From positions 1 through 27,829 of the forward strand of contig CACYEO010000186.1 in NCBI GenBank assembly GCA_902773475.1: DNA of 27,829 nucleotides, read 5' to 3'. The translations under genes and the position numbers were made by a program. The stretch is from an uncultured bacterium (GTDB taxonomy: Bacteria > Verrucomicrobiota > Kiritimatiellia > RFP12 > UBA1067). The notes beneath the pieces were generated by a model. The model made no database searches. It was not told where the DNA came from and worked only from the letters and a program-made list of their open reading frames with translations. Shown piece by piece: positions 16,207 to 26,140 of this stretch (position 1 is the first letter of the stretch; every line of letters starts with the position of its first letter).

Positions 16207-18110
16207 GGCCACACCTCCGGATCGTTCACAATTTCCGCCCGCCTGTCGCTCCCTGCATCGAACTTGAACGCGTTCTCCACGGCGTCGCGCACATCCTTCG
16301 CCGCCTTGGAACCGGGCTTGCATCCGTCAAAAGCGTTTTTCTCCGCGTTGTAGAACGACTCCTTGGCCATCTCCAGCCTGCGCAAAAGAACCGCCGTTTC
16401 TTCACGGACCTTGATCTTTTCCGGATTTTTCCACGATCTGGCGAGAAGCGCGTTGGCGGCGCGCGTCGCAACCGGCCAGTTCCGCCTGTCCGCCGCACCT
16501 GCGCGAAGAATTTTCAGCAATTCGGAATCCTTCATGCCGGACTCCGCCTTCATCGCTTCTGCGCCCGGCGACTCCCAGGCGGGCCATCCGTCTTCCTTTC
16601 CCGCCTTCTTGAAAAAAGAAGGAGCGAAAACAGGGTATGCCACGGAACGCATAAGATGCTTTCCGCGTGCCCATTCGGATTCCGGGATTTCCGCAAAAAC
16701 CGCATACCGCTCGTCCGCCCGTCTGAACAGAATCAGCGCGCCTCTCCATTTTTCGCCGGATGCCGCGTCAGTCCTCTCATATTCGCACCTGTAGTATTTC
16801 ATCCCCTTGTGCGACTGGATGGAATACGGCAGTTCTCCGCTGAAACTTCCCTGCGATTCGTTTTCTATGAAACTCCATCCGCTTCCCCAGTCGGGCACAT
16901 TCGTATAGACCGTGAATCCGCGGACGGGGTCTTTCAACTTTTCGAGTACAGCCTCCGCAGATTCCCCGGGCGAGCGCCAGAGTTCCTCCGCGTCCACGGT
17001 TTTCTCCACTCTTATCCGGCACGGCACCGAACCGTCCTTGCCGACGAAAGTCTGCACTTCATAGCCGTATATCCCTTTGACAGAGAGTTTCTTCACGACA
17101 TAGCCGTCGCAAACCGGATATTCCACCAGGAAATGCTGTTCGTTCGTATTCGACGACGCATTGAAAAAATTGTCTCCGCGCATTTCCAGGCAGTCGAACT
17201 CGGCCTTTTCCGCACCGGGCTTAACCGGCCATTCAAGCCGCAGCTCCGTCTTGGGCCATTTGATCCATACTATCGCGCCGATAAACGCCGCGAAGCCGAG
17301 AACCGCGAAAGCGAGGAGCCTGCGGCGCGTGCGTTTTTTCCTCTCCCAGCGTTTTTTCTCTTCGCCGATCACGTTCGCGTCGAGGAATACCGTATTCAGG
17401 CCTTTCGTGACGCCGGTGCCGCTGGGGGAATCCCCGAGGTTCACGGTTTCGGAATCCGCCGGTTCCGCAGGCCCGGTTATCTTTTCAAAATCTTCGCTCC
17501 CGGTCCCCGCTTCCGCGCGCGTGGGCGCGTCGTATCCTGCGGCGGATCCGCCAAAGCCGGATCCGGAAGGCGCAGCTTCTGTAAACCCGGCATCCTCCAT
17601 GCGCGTTTCGTCTTTCGCCGTTTCGGCGGAATTGACGCTCCGCGACCATCCTGCGGCGCCCGACGCGTCACCTACGTCCATGACAGACGAGCCGAACGCC
17701 GTCTGCTTCGTCAGCCCGGCGGCGGGATATGCAACTGTAGCGTCCGCGGCAATCCGCGAATCGGCCGCAATCTCGCCGTCGTCCGCCCCGTTGGTTATCG
17801 AATCTATCCTGAAGCCGGATTTGCCGGACGGGTAGCGCACCATGAGCGTATCCCCCGGCCCGGCCGTGCAGGTTTCGCCTTTTGCAAGCGGCCTGCCGTT
17901 TATTTCAGTTGGGTTTTTGCCGTTGTTGACGATTTCCGCGCGCATCCCGCGCGGCGTGACTGTGAAATGGCCGCGCGACACCGCCTTTTCGCGAAAGCGC
18001 ACTGCGTCGCCGCCGTCGCGCCCTGCGGTGAAAGGTGCGTCGAACGGGACGGAAACGCTTTCTCCGTTTCTGTCTCCGTCTACGAAAGTTATGTTTATGA
18101 ATCTCGGCAT
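16179..18110 (-). CDS. Inner-membrane protein with N-terminal FHA domain
   Basis: 643 residues from ATG 18110, with GGAGA 10 bases upstream; the open frame reaches back to 19001 but that part is the shadow of tadC. The N-terminal FHA domain (about 5-100) shows AGRDGGDAV, KAVSRGHFTV and NPTEINGRPL, with the expected Arg31, Ser45 and His48. A Ser/Thr/Gly/Ala-rich linker (about 103-250) contains ETVNLGDSPSGTG and NTVFLDANVIG, which resemble FHA ligand sites. One membrane span follows basic residues (about 265-284), then an outer domain of about 350 residues with no family I recognise. The gene lies 26 bases after tadC and overlaps the two-FHA gene. It has the same topology as that protein, so the two may be partners. 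Confidence 0.84.
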   Translation of the reverse strand: MPRFINITFVDGDRNGESVSVPFDAPFTAGRDGGDAVRFREKAVSRGHFTVTPRGMRAEIVNNGKNPTEINGRPLAKGETCTAGPGDTLMVRYPSGKSGFRIDSITNGADDGEIAADSRIAADATVAYPAAGLTKQTAFGSSVMDVGDASGAAGWSRSVNSAETAKDETRMEDAGFTEAAPSGSGFGGSAAGYDAPTRAEAGTGSEDFEKITGPAEPADSETVNLGDSPSGTGVTKGLNTVFLDANVIGEEKKRWERKKRTRRRLLAFAVLGFAAFIGAIVWIKWPKTELRLEWPVKPGAEKAEFDCLEMRGDNFFNASSNTNEQHFLVEYPVCDGYVVKKLSVKGIYGYEVQTFVGKDGSVPCRIRVEKTVDAEELWRSPGESAEAVLEKLKDPVRGFTVYTNVPDWGSGWSFIENESQGSFSGELPYSIQSHKGMKYYRCEYERTDAASGEKWRGALILFRRADERYAVFAEIPESEWARGKHLMRSVAYPVFAPSFFKKAGKEDGWPAWESPGAEAMKAESGMKDSELLKILRAGAADRRNWPVATRAANALLARSWKNPEKIKVREETAVLLRRLEMAKESFYNAEKNAFDGCKPGSKAAKDVRDAVENAFKFDAGSDRRAEIVNDPEVWPCGKSRKKQ

Positions 18111-18136
18111 GGCGGAAAATCTCCGTTGCATCGGAA

Positions 18137-19069
18137 TCAGAAGGATTGCATGAACCTCATCACCACGGGTCCTATCGCGACTATGAACACCGCCGGCATT
18201 ATGAACACCGCGAGCGGTACGATCATTATCACCGGGGCGCGCGCCGCTCTGCGCTCGGCGGCGGCGAAACGTTCGCGTCTGAGTTCGGACCCCTGCTGCT
18301 TGAGCGTGCCGGCTATAGGCGCGCCTATCTCCGCGCCGTACGCCACGACGCCCGCAAGCGCCGTGAACGCCGGAACGCGGATGCGTGCGGCCATCTTCTT
18401 CAGCGATTCGGTGAACGGTTCGCCAAGCGTGACGTTCTGCAGCACTTCGGAAAACTCTTCCTTCAGCGCCCCTCCGCCTGGGATCTGCACGTAATACCTT
18501 AGCGCCGCCGCAAAGTCCTTCCCCGCCTTCATGGCAGACCCCAGAAGATCGACCGCGAACGGCAGCTCTTTCAGCATCGAATCGCGGCGCGTCTCGGCGA
18601 GTTTCGCAAGCACCCCCGACGGCCAGAGCCATCCGGCCGCGGCCGCCGGAAGGAACGAAAGGAACGCCCACGCCGGGACTTTGCCCTCGGGAGCGAACGC
18701 CATGCACAGAGCGGTCGCGGCGAGCGCGAAGACGGCGCAGCCCGCAGCCCACGCGAACTGCGTGGAATATGCGTGCGCGGGCGTGAACTGCAGCCCGGCG
18801 AGCCTGAAACCGCTTGCCTGTATCTGCTCTTCTTTGCGGCGCGCTCCGCCCGGGAACGCGGCCGCGCACGCCTCGCCCGCGGAATCCGCCAAAAGATCGG
18901 ACAGCGCGCGGACCGCGCGGAAACAGCGCGGCAGAACGCGCGCGCCGCGCTCGTTCGCGGCCGCGCTTTCGCCGGACTTCAGCAGCCGCGCGCACATCCA
19001 CACGGCGGCGGCCGCCGCCGCGCCGGAGAATGCGTATGCCGCAAGTTCGTCCAAAGGAATGTCGAACAT
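18137..19069 (-). CDS. tadC: TadC-type inner-membrane platform protein (T2SSF family)
   Basis: 310 residues. An N-terminal membrane segment (about 10-27), two more near 105-150, a GspF-like cytoplasmic helical domain with LPFAVDLLGSAMKAGKDFAAAL and PFTESLKKMAARI, and a C-terminal hairpin of hydrophobic segments ending in MRFMQSF fit TadC. It starts 4 bases after tadB; the ribosome binding site GGAGG lies inside the last tadB codons, 9 bases before ATG 19069. With TadB it forms the inner-membrane platform on which the CpaF motor works. Confidence 0.9.
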   Translation of the reverse strand: MFDIPLDELAAYAFSGAAAAAAVWMCARLLKSGESAAANERGARVLPRCFRAVRALSDLLADSAGEACAAAFPGGARRKEEQIQASGFRLAGLQFTPAHAYSTQFAWAAGCAVFALAATALCMAFAPEGKVPAWAFLSFLPAAAAGWLWPSGVLAKLAETRRDSMLKELPFAVDLLGSAMKAGKDFAAALRYYVQIPGGGALKEEFSEVLQNVTLGEPFTESLKKMAARIRVPAFTALAGVVAYGAEIGAPIAGTLKQQGSELRRERFAAAERRAARAPVIMIVPLAVFIMPAVFIVAIGPVVMRFMQSF

Positions 19070-19073
19070 CGCC

Positions 19074-19994
19074 CTACACCTCCACCGAAACGATTTTTCT
19101 GATGCAGGCGAACCCGGCGAACTCTAGCAGGCCCGCGATTCCCAAAAGGCACCAGCCGCGCGCCGTCTTGAAAAGGACGCTTGTTATCTCCGGCTGGATC
19201 GCGTAGAAGATCGCAAAGGCGACGACCGGCATCAGCCCCAGTCCAAGGCCTTCGAAGCGCCCCTGCGCCGTGAGCGATTTGACTTTGTCGGCGAACTCGC
19301 GGCGGTTGCGGATGGTGTCCGCCATCTCGGAAAGAACTTCCGCAAGCTGTCCGCCGGTCCTGCTTGTAAGCCGCACCGCCGCGCATAGAAGTTTCATGTC
19401 CTCGCACGGCATGCGCTCTTCGAGGCGGACGAGCGAATCCACGTAGTCCATGTTCATTCCGCGTTCGCGGCGGACTATCGCCATCTCCTCGCCCATCGCG
19501 CCTTCCATCTGCGCGCCCACGCGGTCCAGAGCCTGCTGTATGGCCATGCCGGCGCGCAGCGCGTTCGCGAGGCCCGAAACGAGATCCAGCATCCGCGTCT
19601 CGAACTCCTCCTGGCGCAGGCGCGCCTTTCGGCGGTACCACGCGAGCGGCGCGAACCATCCCGCGACCCCGGCAAGGACTGCGAAAACGCAGATGACGGT
19701 CTTGACGGCGGCGCCGCCGCCGTCCATGCCGAGCGCGTATGCCGCAGCCGCGGCGAGCGCGAAAAATGCGGGCGCGGCGGCTGCGGCGAGAAGCCTCATG
19801 CGGAAGAGCGCGCCGGGGGACACGAACCGCTCCACGCCGGACTTCTGGCGTCCGCTCCTGCGGGCTGCGTCCTCTTCGATGTCTATGCTGCCGCTTGCGG
19901 AGGCGGCCGTCGCGGCTACGATCCGCCAGACCGCCCAGACGCACGATGCGACAGCCGCGAACACGATTGCGAGAGATATCGTTTCCTGATCCAT
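19074..19994 (-). CDS. tadB: TadB-type inner-membrane platform protein (T2SSF family)
   Basis: 306 residues from ATG 19994, 7 bases after the cpaF stop. Hydrophobic segments lie at about 5-25, 70-90 and 103-123, with a pair at the C-terminus. The GspF-like domain contains LDLVSGLANALRAGMAIQQA and a TGGQLAEVLSEMADTIRNR stretch typical of TadB. A longer frame starting at 20048 runs into cpaF and its first 18 residues do not look like coding sequence for this gene. No Shine-Dalgarno is obvious, so translation is probably coupled to cpaF. Role: platform partner of TadC and the FHA-CpaF ATPase. Confidence 0.9.
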   Translation of the reverse strand: MDQETISLAIVFAAVASCVWAVWRIVAATAASASGSIDIEEDAARRSGRQKSGVERFVSPGALFRMRLLAAAAAPAFFALAAAAAYALGMDGGGAAVKTVICVFAVLAGVAGWFAPLAWYRRKARLRQEEFETRMLDLVSGLANALRAGMAIQQALDRVGAQMEGAMGEEMAIVRRERGMNMDYVDSLVRLEERMPCEDMKLLCAAVRLTSRTGGQLAEVLSEMADTIRNRREFADKVKSLTAQGRFEGLGLGLMPVVAFAIFYAIQPEITSVLFKTARGWCLLGIAGLLEFAGFACIRKIVSVEV

Positions 19995-20001
19995 TTCCGC
20001 A

Positions 20002-21708
20002 CTATGCCTTTGGGACGAACACGTCCATGCCCAGTTCGAGAACGCCACGGCGGCGGGCTTCTTCGATGAAGCGCGGTATGTTGCCGGTCGCGGTGTAGAA
20101 TCCTTCGATCGTTCCGCCCCGGCCTACGCCGGTCTGCCTGAATTCGAAGATGTCCTGCATGAGTATCGCGTCACCTTCGCGCCCTGTCACTTCCGCTATG
20201 TTCACGATCTTGCGCGTTCCGTCGCCGAAGCGCGTCTCCTGCACGATTATGTCGATCGCTGAGGATATCTGCTCGCGGATGGCCGAGGACGGCAGTTCGT
20301 ATCCGGCCATCATCACCATGTTTTCGAGGCGGGCGAGCGCATCGCGCGCGCTGTTTGCATGCGCGGTCGTGAGCGATCCGTCGTGGCCGGTGTTCATCGC
20401 CTGGAGCATGTCAAGCGCCTCCGCCCCGCGGCATTCGCCGACGATTATGCGGTCCGGCCTCATGCGGAGGCAGTTTATCACGAGGTCGCGGATTGTTATG
20501 CGCCCCTTCCCTTCCACGTTGGCGGGACGCGCCTCGAGACGCACGATGTTGCGGTGGGAAAGCTTGAGTTCGGCGGAATCTTCCACGGTCACGAGACGTT
20601 CGCCTTCCGGGATGTACTGCGAAAGAATGTTCAGAAGCGTCGTCTTGCCCGAACCGGTCCCGCCCGAAACAAGTATGTTCTGCCGCGCCTTGACCGCCGC
20701 TTCAAGGAAGCGCGCCATGTCATGCGTCATGGATCCGTACGAGACGAGATCCTCCGCCGAAAGCTTCCTGTCGGCGAACTTGCGGATCGTGAGCGAAGCG
20801 CCGTCCAGGGAAAGCGGGGATATCACCGCGTTCACGCGGCTGCCGTCAGGCAGGCGCGCGTCCACCATCGGGCTGGAATCGTCGATATGGCGTCCAAGCG
20901 GGCCGACGATGCGGTCTATCATCCGCAGAAGATGTCGCTCGTCGAGGAACCGGACGGGGGTTTCCTGAAGCCTGCCGCGCGATTCCACGAAAACCCGGTC
21001 GTGGCCGTTGACCATTATTTCCGTCACGGAAGGGTCGCGCAGAAGCGGCGAAATCGGCCCGTAGTCGAGAAGTTCGTCCACGAGCATCTGCCGCAGGTCG
21101 CGCGCGGACACGCCGTCAGGCGACTCGTGGTTCAGTTCGCGCATCGCCTTGTCAAGGCACTCTTCCGCGCGCGAGCGCAGTTCGGCGTCGTTCGCGATGT
21201 CGGACGCTTTCCCCGCGCCCTGCATCATCGAAAGGATGCGTTCGTGGACTTTCGCCGCGAACGACAGCGACTGGCGCGAATAGAGGCCGGACTGCACGGA
21301 CGGCGGCGCGGGGGGCGGCGGTGCGGAACGCGGGCCGGATCCGGGCGCGGTCGCGCGCGTGGCGGGGGAATCCGCAGACTGGAACGTGTCCGTTCCGCCG
21401 TCGACCGTGTTCTCGCCCTGCGCTTCGCCGCCGGTCAGCCGGATTCTGGCTGCGCCCACCTTGATTTCATCCCCGCAGGCGAGCGCGGCCGGCGCGGATA
21501 TGCGCCTGCCGTTCACGAACGTGCCACTCCTGCTGCCGAGGTCTTCTATCGAAGGCGCCGGGCCGCATGAGATCCGCGCGTGGGCGCGGGACACCGATGC
21601 GTCGCGCAGGCACAGGGAATTGTCCCTGTACCTGCCGATGGTGAACTCCCCGGCGGCGGGAAGTTCGACTTCCCGCGCGCCTTCGGCAGTCTCGATGCGA
21701 AGCTTCAT
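20002..21708 (-). CDS. cpaF: CpaF/TadA secretion ATPase fused to an N-terminal FHA domain
   Basis: 568 residues. An FHA domain (about 1-95) has TIGRYRDNSL, ASVSRAHARI and GSRSGTFVNG, with binding residues kept. A Thr/Ser/Pro linker (about 98-138) includes NTVDGGTDTFQSAD and PPPPAPPS. The motor (about 180-545) has SVTEIMVNGHDRVFVE, VDARLPDGSRVNAV, Walker A GGTGSGKTT at 349-357, Asp box TVEDSAEL at 374-381, Walker B RIIVGECRGAEALDMLQAMN with Glu425, and His box GHDGSLTTAHANS at 441-453. It powers Flp assembly with TadB/TadC, whose genes follow at once. The FHA fusion stands where many Tad loci have a separate CpaE/TadZ upstream of cpaF; no such gene is present here. The fused reader suggests control by kinase phosphorylation. 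ATG 21708 follows the secretin stop by 21 bases. Confidence 0.94.
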   Translation of the reverse strand: MKLRIETAEGAREVELPAAGEFTIGRYRDNSLCLRDASVSRAHARISCGPAPSIEDLGSRSGTFVNGRRISAPAALACGDEIKVGAARIRLTGGEAQGENTVDGGTDTFQSADSPATRATAPGSGPRSAPPPPAPPSVQSGLYSRQSLSFAAKVHERILSMMQGAGKASDIANDAELRSRAEECLDKAMRELNHESPDGVSARDLRQMLVDELLDYGPISPLLRDPSVTEIMVNGHDRVFVESRGRLQETPVRFLDERHLLRMIDRIVGPLGRHIDDSSPMVDARLPDGSRVNAVISPLSLDGASLTIRKFADRKLSAEDLVSYGSMTHDMARFLEAAVKARQNILVSGGTGSGKTTLLNILSQYIPEGERLVTVEDSAELKLSHRNIVRLEARPANVEGKGRITIRDLVINCLRMRPDRIIVGECRGAEALDMLQAMNTGHDGSLTTAHANSARDALARLENMVMMAGYELPSSAIREQISSAIDIIVQETRFGDGTRKIVNIAEVTGREGDAILMQDIFEFRQTGVGRGGTIEGFYTATGNIPRFIEEARRRGVLELGMDVFVPKA

Positions 21709-21729
21709 GTCCTTTCCGGATCGAGCGTC

Positions 21730-23304
21730 TCAGAACCAGTTCCACGGCCACCAGCCGCTGCTCTCTTCGCGTTCTCTGGCAAGTTTCTCATCCTTGCGCT
21801 GCTCCGTGCTCTTGGCGCCTTCTTCACGCACGCGGAGATTGATTTCCTTGTCCGTGTCGAAAGTCCCTTCAACCGAGGAATCCACGATTTCAGGGCAGAT
21901 CATCACAATCAGGCGGCGGTCGGAGACTTCCTTGCCGGAATCCGCGACGAACCAGTTCACGAGCGGTATGTTGCGGAGATAGGGAATCCCGGACGGCGGC
22001 GTGTTCTTGTCGACAAGGCTCTTGAAGCCGCTGATGAACGTGGTGCGGCCGACGGGACAGGAGAGTTTGAGCTTGGAGGAGTCTTCCTTGCGGTCGTACG
22101 TCTCGTCGTCCATCGGGATGAGGGTGGACATCCCGAAATCGATTTCGGCCTTCATGGTCTTTTCATCGGAAAGGCCGCCTTTCACATCGATCGTATAGCC
22201 GTAGGGGATTTCCCTGAGCTCCGCCACGTCGCGCCCGTAGACTTTAACAAAGCGCGTGCCGCCGCTCTTGAACTTGGAGCCTTTCTCATCCCAGCTTTCG
22301 ACAAGCGTGTAGCCGGTTTCGCTGACGCGCGAGATGCCGCTCTGCGCCACGAAGCGCGTGGCAACCCCGAGCGACGCGCCGATGCTGGCGTTGCGCGTGC
22401 TGTGTCCGGACCCGTGGACGAGATTCTTGAGCACGTCGAATATCCCGTTGATCTGGAAGGGGCCGTCTCCCTGCGCCGCCATGTTGCCTATGCGCTCCAG
22501 ATCCTCCTCGCCTATGGCCATGTACGCCATGGACAGGCGGATCACCGGCTTGGACACGAACACCTGCACGTTGGCCTTGATCTGCCATTCGCCGGCGGCG
22601 TCCGTCTTGCCGGCGGTGTCGAGCCAGCGGCTTTCAGCCTTCAGGCATTCGAAAATCTTGGCCTGCTGTTCGGGGGTCCATACGCGGGCCTGCACGGTCA
22701 TCGTGCGGTTGACGCGCTCGTACGCAAGCGCAACGGTGTTGGCCTTCCACGCCTCGCGGTCGCCCGCGAAAGGCTTGAACTCGACGGCGAACCCGCTCTG
22801 CTCCAGAGACTTCTTCATCTTGAGCAGGATTTCCTCGCCAGGCTCGAACCTGACGAAATTGCGCGCGATGGGATAGTTGGAGAGGACCTTCAGGAGGTCT
22901 TCCCACTTGCGCACGGACTTGACCGTGCCGTCCACGCGCACGCTCGAACCGAATATCTTGGCTTCGGCCTCGGGTATGCCGCTGGCTTCAAGTTCGGACT
23001 TGAGGACTTTGAGCACGCGCTCGATGTCGCCTTCCACGATGATCTCGTACTTGGCCACGGCCCCCATGTCGCCGCGGACTTCGAGATCGCAGCGGTCTTC
23101 CTTGTTGAGCGCCGTCACGCGAAGCGCGGTCTCGGATATCTTCTCGATCCGGACGACGTCTTTGTTGGAAGGCGTATAGGACTTGATGCCGAACGAGACG
23201 TTGATCTCCTGCATTTCGCCCTTTACGAGTTTTATCTCTTCGGCCTGGGCCGTCCAGACCGCGAGCGCGGCTGCGGCCGCCGCCAGCATTTGCTTCATTT
23301 TCAT
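21730..23304 (-). CDS. cpaC: Tad outer-membrane secretin (CpaC/RcpA)
   Basis: 524 residues from ATG 23304, chosen because AGGAGG (23318-23313) lies 8 bases upstream and the protein then begins with a signal peptide (MKMKQMLAAAAAALAVWTAQA). The N-terminal part (about 22-100) is the pilus-formation N-type domain with GEMQEINV and a VVRIEKIS stretch. A BON-like segment follows (VRVDGTVKSVRKWEDLL). The secretin core includes a long central section with YTIDVKGGLSDE and the conserved C-terminal signature PPSGIPYLRNIPLVNWFVAD followed by RRLIVMICPEIV. It forms the outer-membrane channel for the Flp pilus. The tail is charged and ends GWWPWNWF, an aromatic end that may aid membrane insertion. The gap to cpaB is 46 bases, so they share an operon. 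Confidence 0.9.
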   Translation of the reverse strand: MKMKQMLAAAAAALAVWTAQAEEIKLVKGEMQEINVSFGIKSYTPSNKDVVRIEKISETALRVTALNKEDRCDLEVRGDMGAVAKYEIIVEGDIERVLKVLKSELEASGIPEAEAKIFGSSVRVDGTVKSVRKWEDLLKVLSNYPIARNFVRFEPGEEILLKMKKSLEQSGFAVEFKPFAGDREAWKANTVALAYERVNRTMTVQARVWTPEQQAKIFECLKAESRWLDTAGKTDAAGEWQIKANVQVFVSKPVIRLSMAYMAIGEEDLERIGNMAAQGDGPFQINGIFDVLKNLVHGSGHSTRNASIGASLGVATRFVAQSGISRVSETGYTLVESWDEKGSKFKSGGTRFVKVYGRDVAELREIPYGYTIDVKGGLSDEKTMKAEIDFGMSTLIPMDDETYDRKEDSSKLKLSCPVGRTTFISGFKSLVDKNTPPSGIPYLRNIPLVNWFVADSGKEVSDRRLIVMICPEIVDSSVEGTFDTDKEINLRVREEGAKSTEQRKDEKLAREREESSGWWPWNWF

Positions 23305-23350
23305 TTTCGTTTCCTCCTGTTTTCGTGAATCATCCGCCGCCGGCGCGCCG

Positions 23351-24136
23351 TCACTTGGACGCTCCGTCGGGCAGAACCACATGATCCAGCCCCTGCTTGA
23401 GGCCGCTGAAAGTCTTTTCGTCCACTACACCCACGTCGGCGCGCTTGCGCGACGCCGCGTCGCCCGCGCGCCTGAGCGCCGGATAGAGCTCCATCTTCTG
23501 CTGCGCCGCCACGAGCGTGGCCGCCTCGCGCGGCGGCAGGGCCACTATCACAAAGCCACGCCCTGCGCTTTCGTCCCTGCGCAGCCCGTCGCCCCTGCCT
23601 ACGTCGAGAATCTTCACGCAGGGGAATATGACGCTCGTCGCCTCGTCTTTCTTCTCCTCCGCCTTTTCCGACCTGTCCACGTTCTCTATCCGCTCGGTCA
23701 CGGTGAACCTGCCGAGAATCGCGATTTCATCGCCGGGCTGCAGAAACTGCACAAGCGTCGCGTCGGAGAACGTGACGGGGACTGCCCACGTATTTTCCGG
23801 CACCACGCCTTGAAGCTCGATGTCCATTCCTGCCACATCGGTGAGAAGCAGATAGTCGCCTTCGGATATCGTACGGGTGGATGTCTGGCCAAGCACGCGG
23901 TTCACCTGGCTCCACGGTATCGCGTTGGCCGGCTTGGAGGCGGCGTCCACCTTGCGCTCGCGCAGCATGTCGAACTGTATCTTCTGCCCGTTCGCCGCGA
24001 TTTCGCGTGCGGCGGCCACAACGGACACCATTGTCTTTTCGCCGTCGCCGTCTTTGGGCTTCACAAGTTTCCTTACGGCGAACACGGCCGCCGCCGCAAG
24101 CATTATGGCGATTACCGCCGGGATGATGGTTTTCAT
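23351..24136 (-). CDS. cpaB: CpaB/RcpC Flp pilus assembly protein
   Basis: 261 residues. An N-terminal span (about 3-21, IIPAVIAIMLAAAAVFAV) anchors the protein. A SAF-type domain (about 40-105) shows REIAANGQKIQFDMLRERKV and EGDYLLLTDVAG. A second beta domain has LQPGDEIAILGRFTVTE and IILDV-like core sequence, ending with the REAATLVAAQQKMELYPALR segment typical of CpaB C-termini (LTPEQAERLALAAERGRLSLALR type). It is a periplasmic factor that works with the secretin, whose gene follows. It is the first gene after the sigma-54 promoter at 24176-24161; the predicted leader of about 14 bases holds AAAGGAACGGAA, a fitting ribosome binding site. Confidence 0.88.
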   Translation of the reverse strand: MKTIIPAVIAIMLAAAAVFAVRKLVKPKDGDGEKTMVSVVAAAREIAANGQKIQFDMLRERKVDAASKPANAIPWSQVNRVLGQTSTRTISEGDYLLLTDVAGMDIELQGVVPENTWAVPVTFSDATLVQFLQPGDEIAILGRFTVTERIENVDRSEKAEEKKDEATSVIFPCVKILDVGRGDGLRRDESAGRGFVIVALPPREAATLVAAQQKMELYPALRRAGDAASRKRADVGVVDEKTFSGLKQGLDHVVLPDGASK

Positions 24137-24160
24137 TTCCGTTCCTTTCGCTTTATTGTT

Positions 24161-24176
24161 AGCAATATCCGTGCCA
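24161..24176 (-). promoter_or_regulatory. Sigma-54 (-24/-12) promoter of the cpaB operon
   Basis: Read on the minus strand: TGGCACG (24176-24170), four bases, TTGCT (24165-24161), a full match to the RpoN consensus with correct spacing. The expected start near 24150 leaves a short leader that just contains the cpaB ribosome binding site. It lies in the 58-base gap after the sigma-54 activator gene. Confidence 0.9.
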
Positions 24177-24194
24177 ATACCGTTTCAATGCCGT

Positions 24195-26072
<1,878 letters not shown>

Positions 26073-26083
26073 GGCGTGGGGGA

Positions 26084-26112
26084 ATTGTATATCAAGGGTA
26101 TACGAAAAGCAA
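26084..26112 (-). promoter_or_regulatory. Sigma-70-like promoter of the FHA activator gene
   Basis: On the minus strand: TTGCTT (26112-26107), 17 bases, TACAAT (26089-26084). The -10 matches TATAAT in five of six positions; the -35 matches weakly apart from TTG. The start would fall near 26077, only about 5 bases before ATG 26072. Confidence 0.5.
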
Positions 26113-26121
26113 GTGTATATT
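26085..26121. promoter_or_regulatory. Triple GTATA repeat, candidate operator between the divergent genes
   Basis: GTATA occurs at 26087, 26098 and 26115, as TTGTATATC, GGGTATACG and GTGTATATT. The first two are 11 bases apart, about one helical turn. The repeats cover the -10, the spacer and the edge of the -35 of the activator promoter. Such short, phased AT-rich repeats suit a ribbon-helix-helix repressor, and one is encoded immediately to the right. The function is inference. Confidence 0.35.
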
Positions 26122-26140
26122 CCACAGAGGGTTTGTTAAA

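Noticed and set aside
16207..16323. Upstream extension of the two-FHA membrane protein to 16323.
   Set aside because: It overlays the end of the previous gene; GTG 16206 with GGAGG 7 bases upstream is the better start.
18111..19001. Upstream extension of the one-FHA membrane protein to 19001 (940 codons).
   Set aside because: The extension lies over tadC in another frame; ATG 18110 has a ribosome binding site and begins right at the FHA domain.
2179..21708. Type VI secretion locus, suggested by kinase, PP2C and FHA genes.
   Set aside because: No Tss/Hcp/VgrG/ClpV-type genes are present, while secretin, CpaB, CpaF, TadB/C, pilins and prepilin peptidase clearly define a Tad system.
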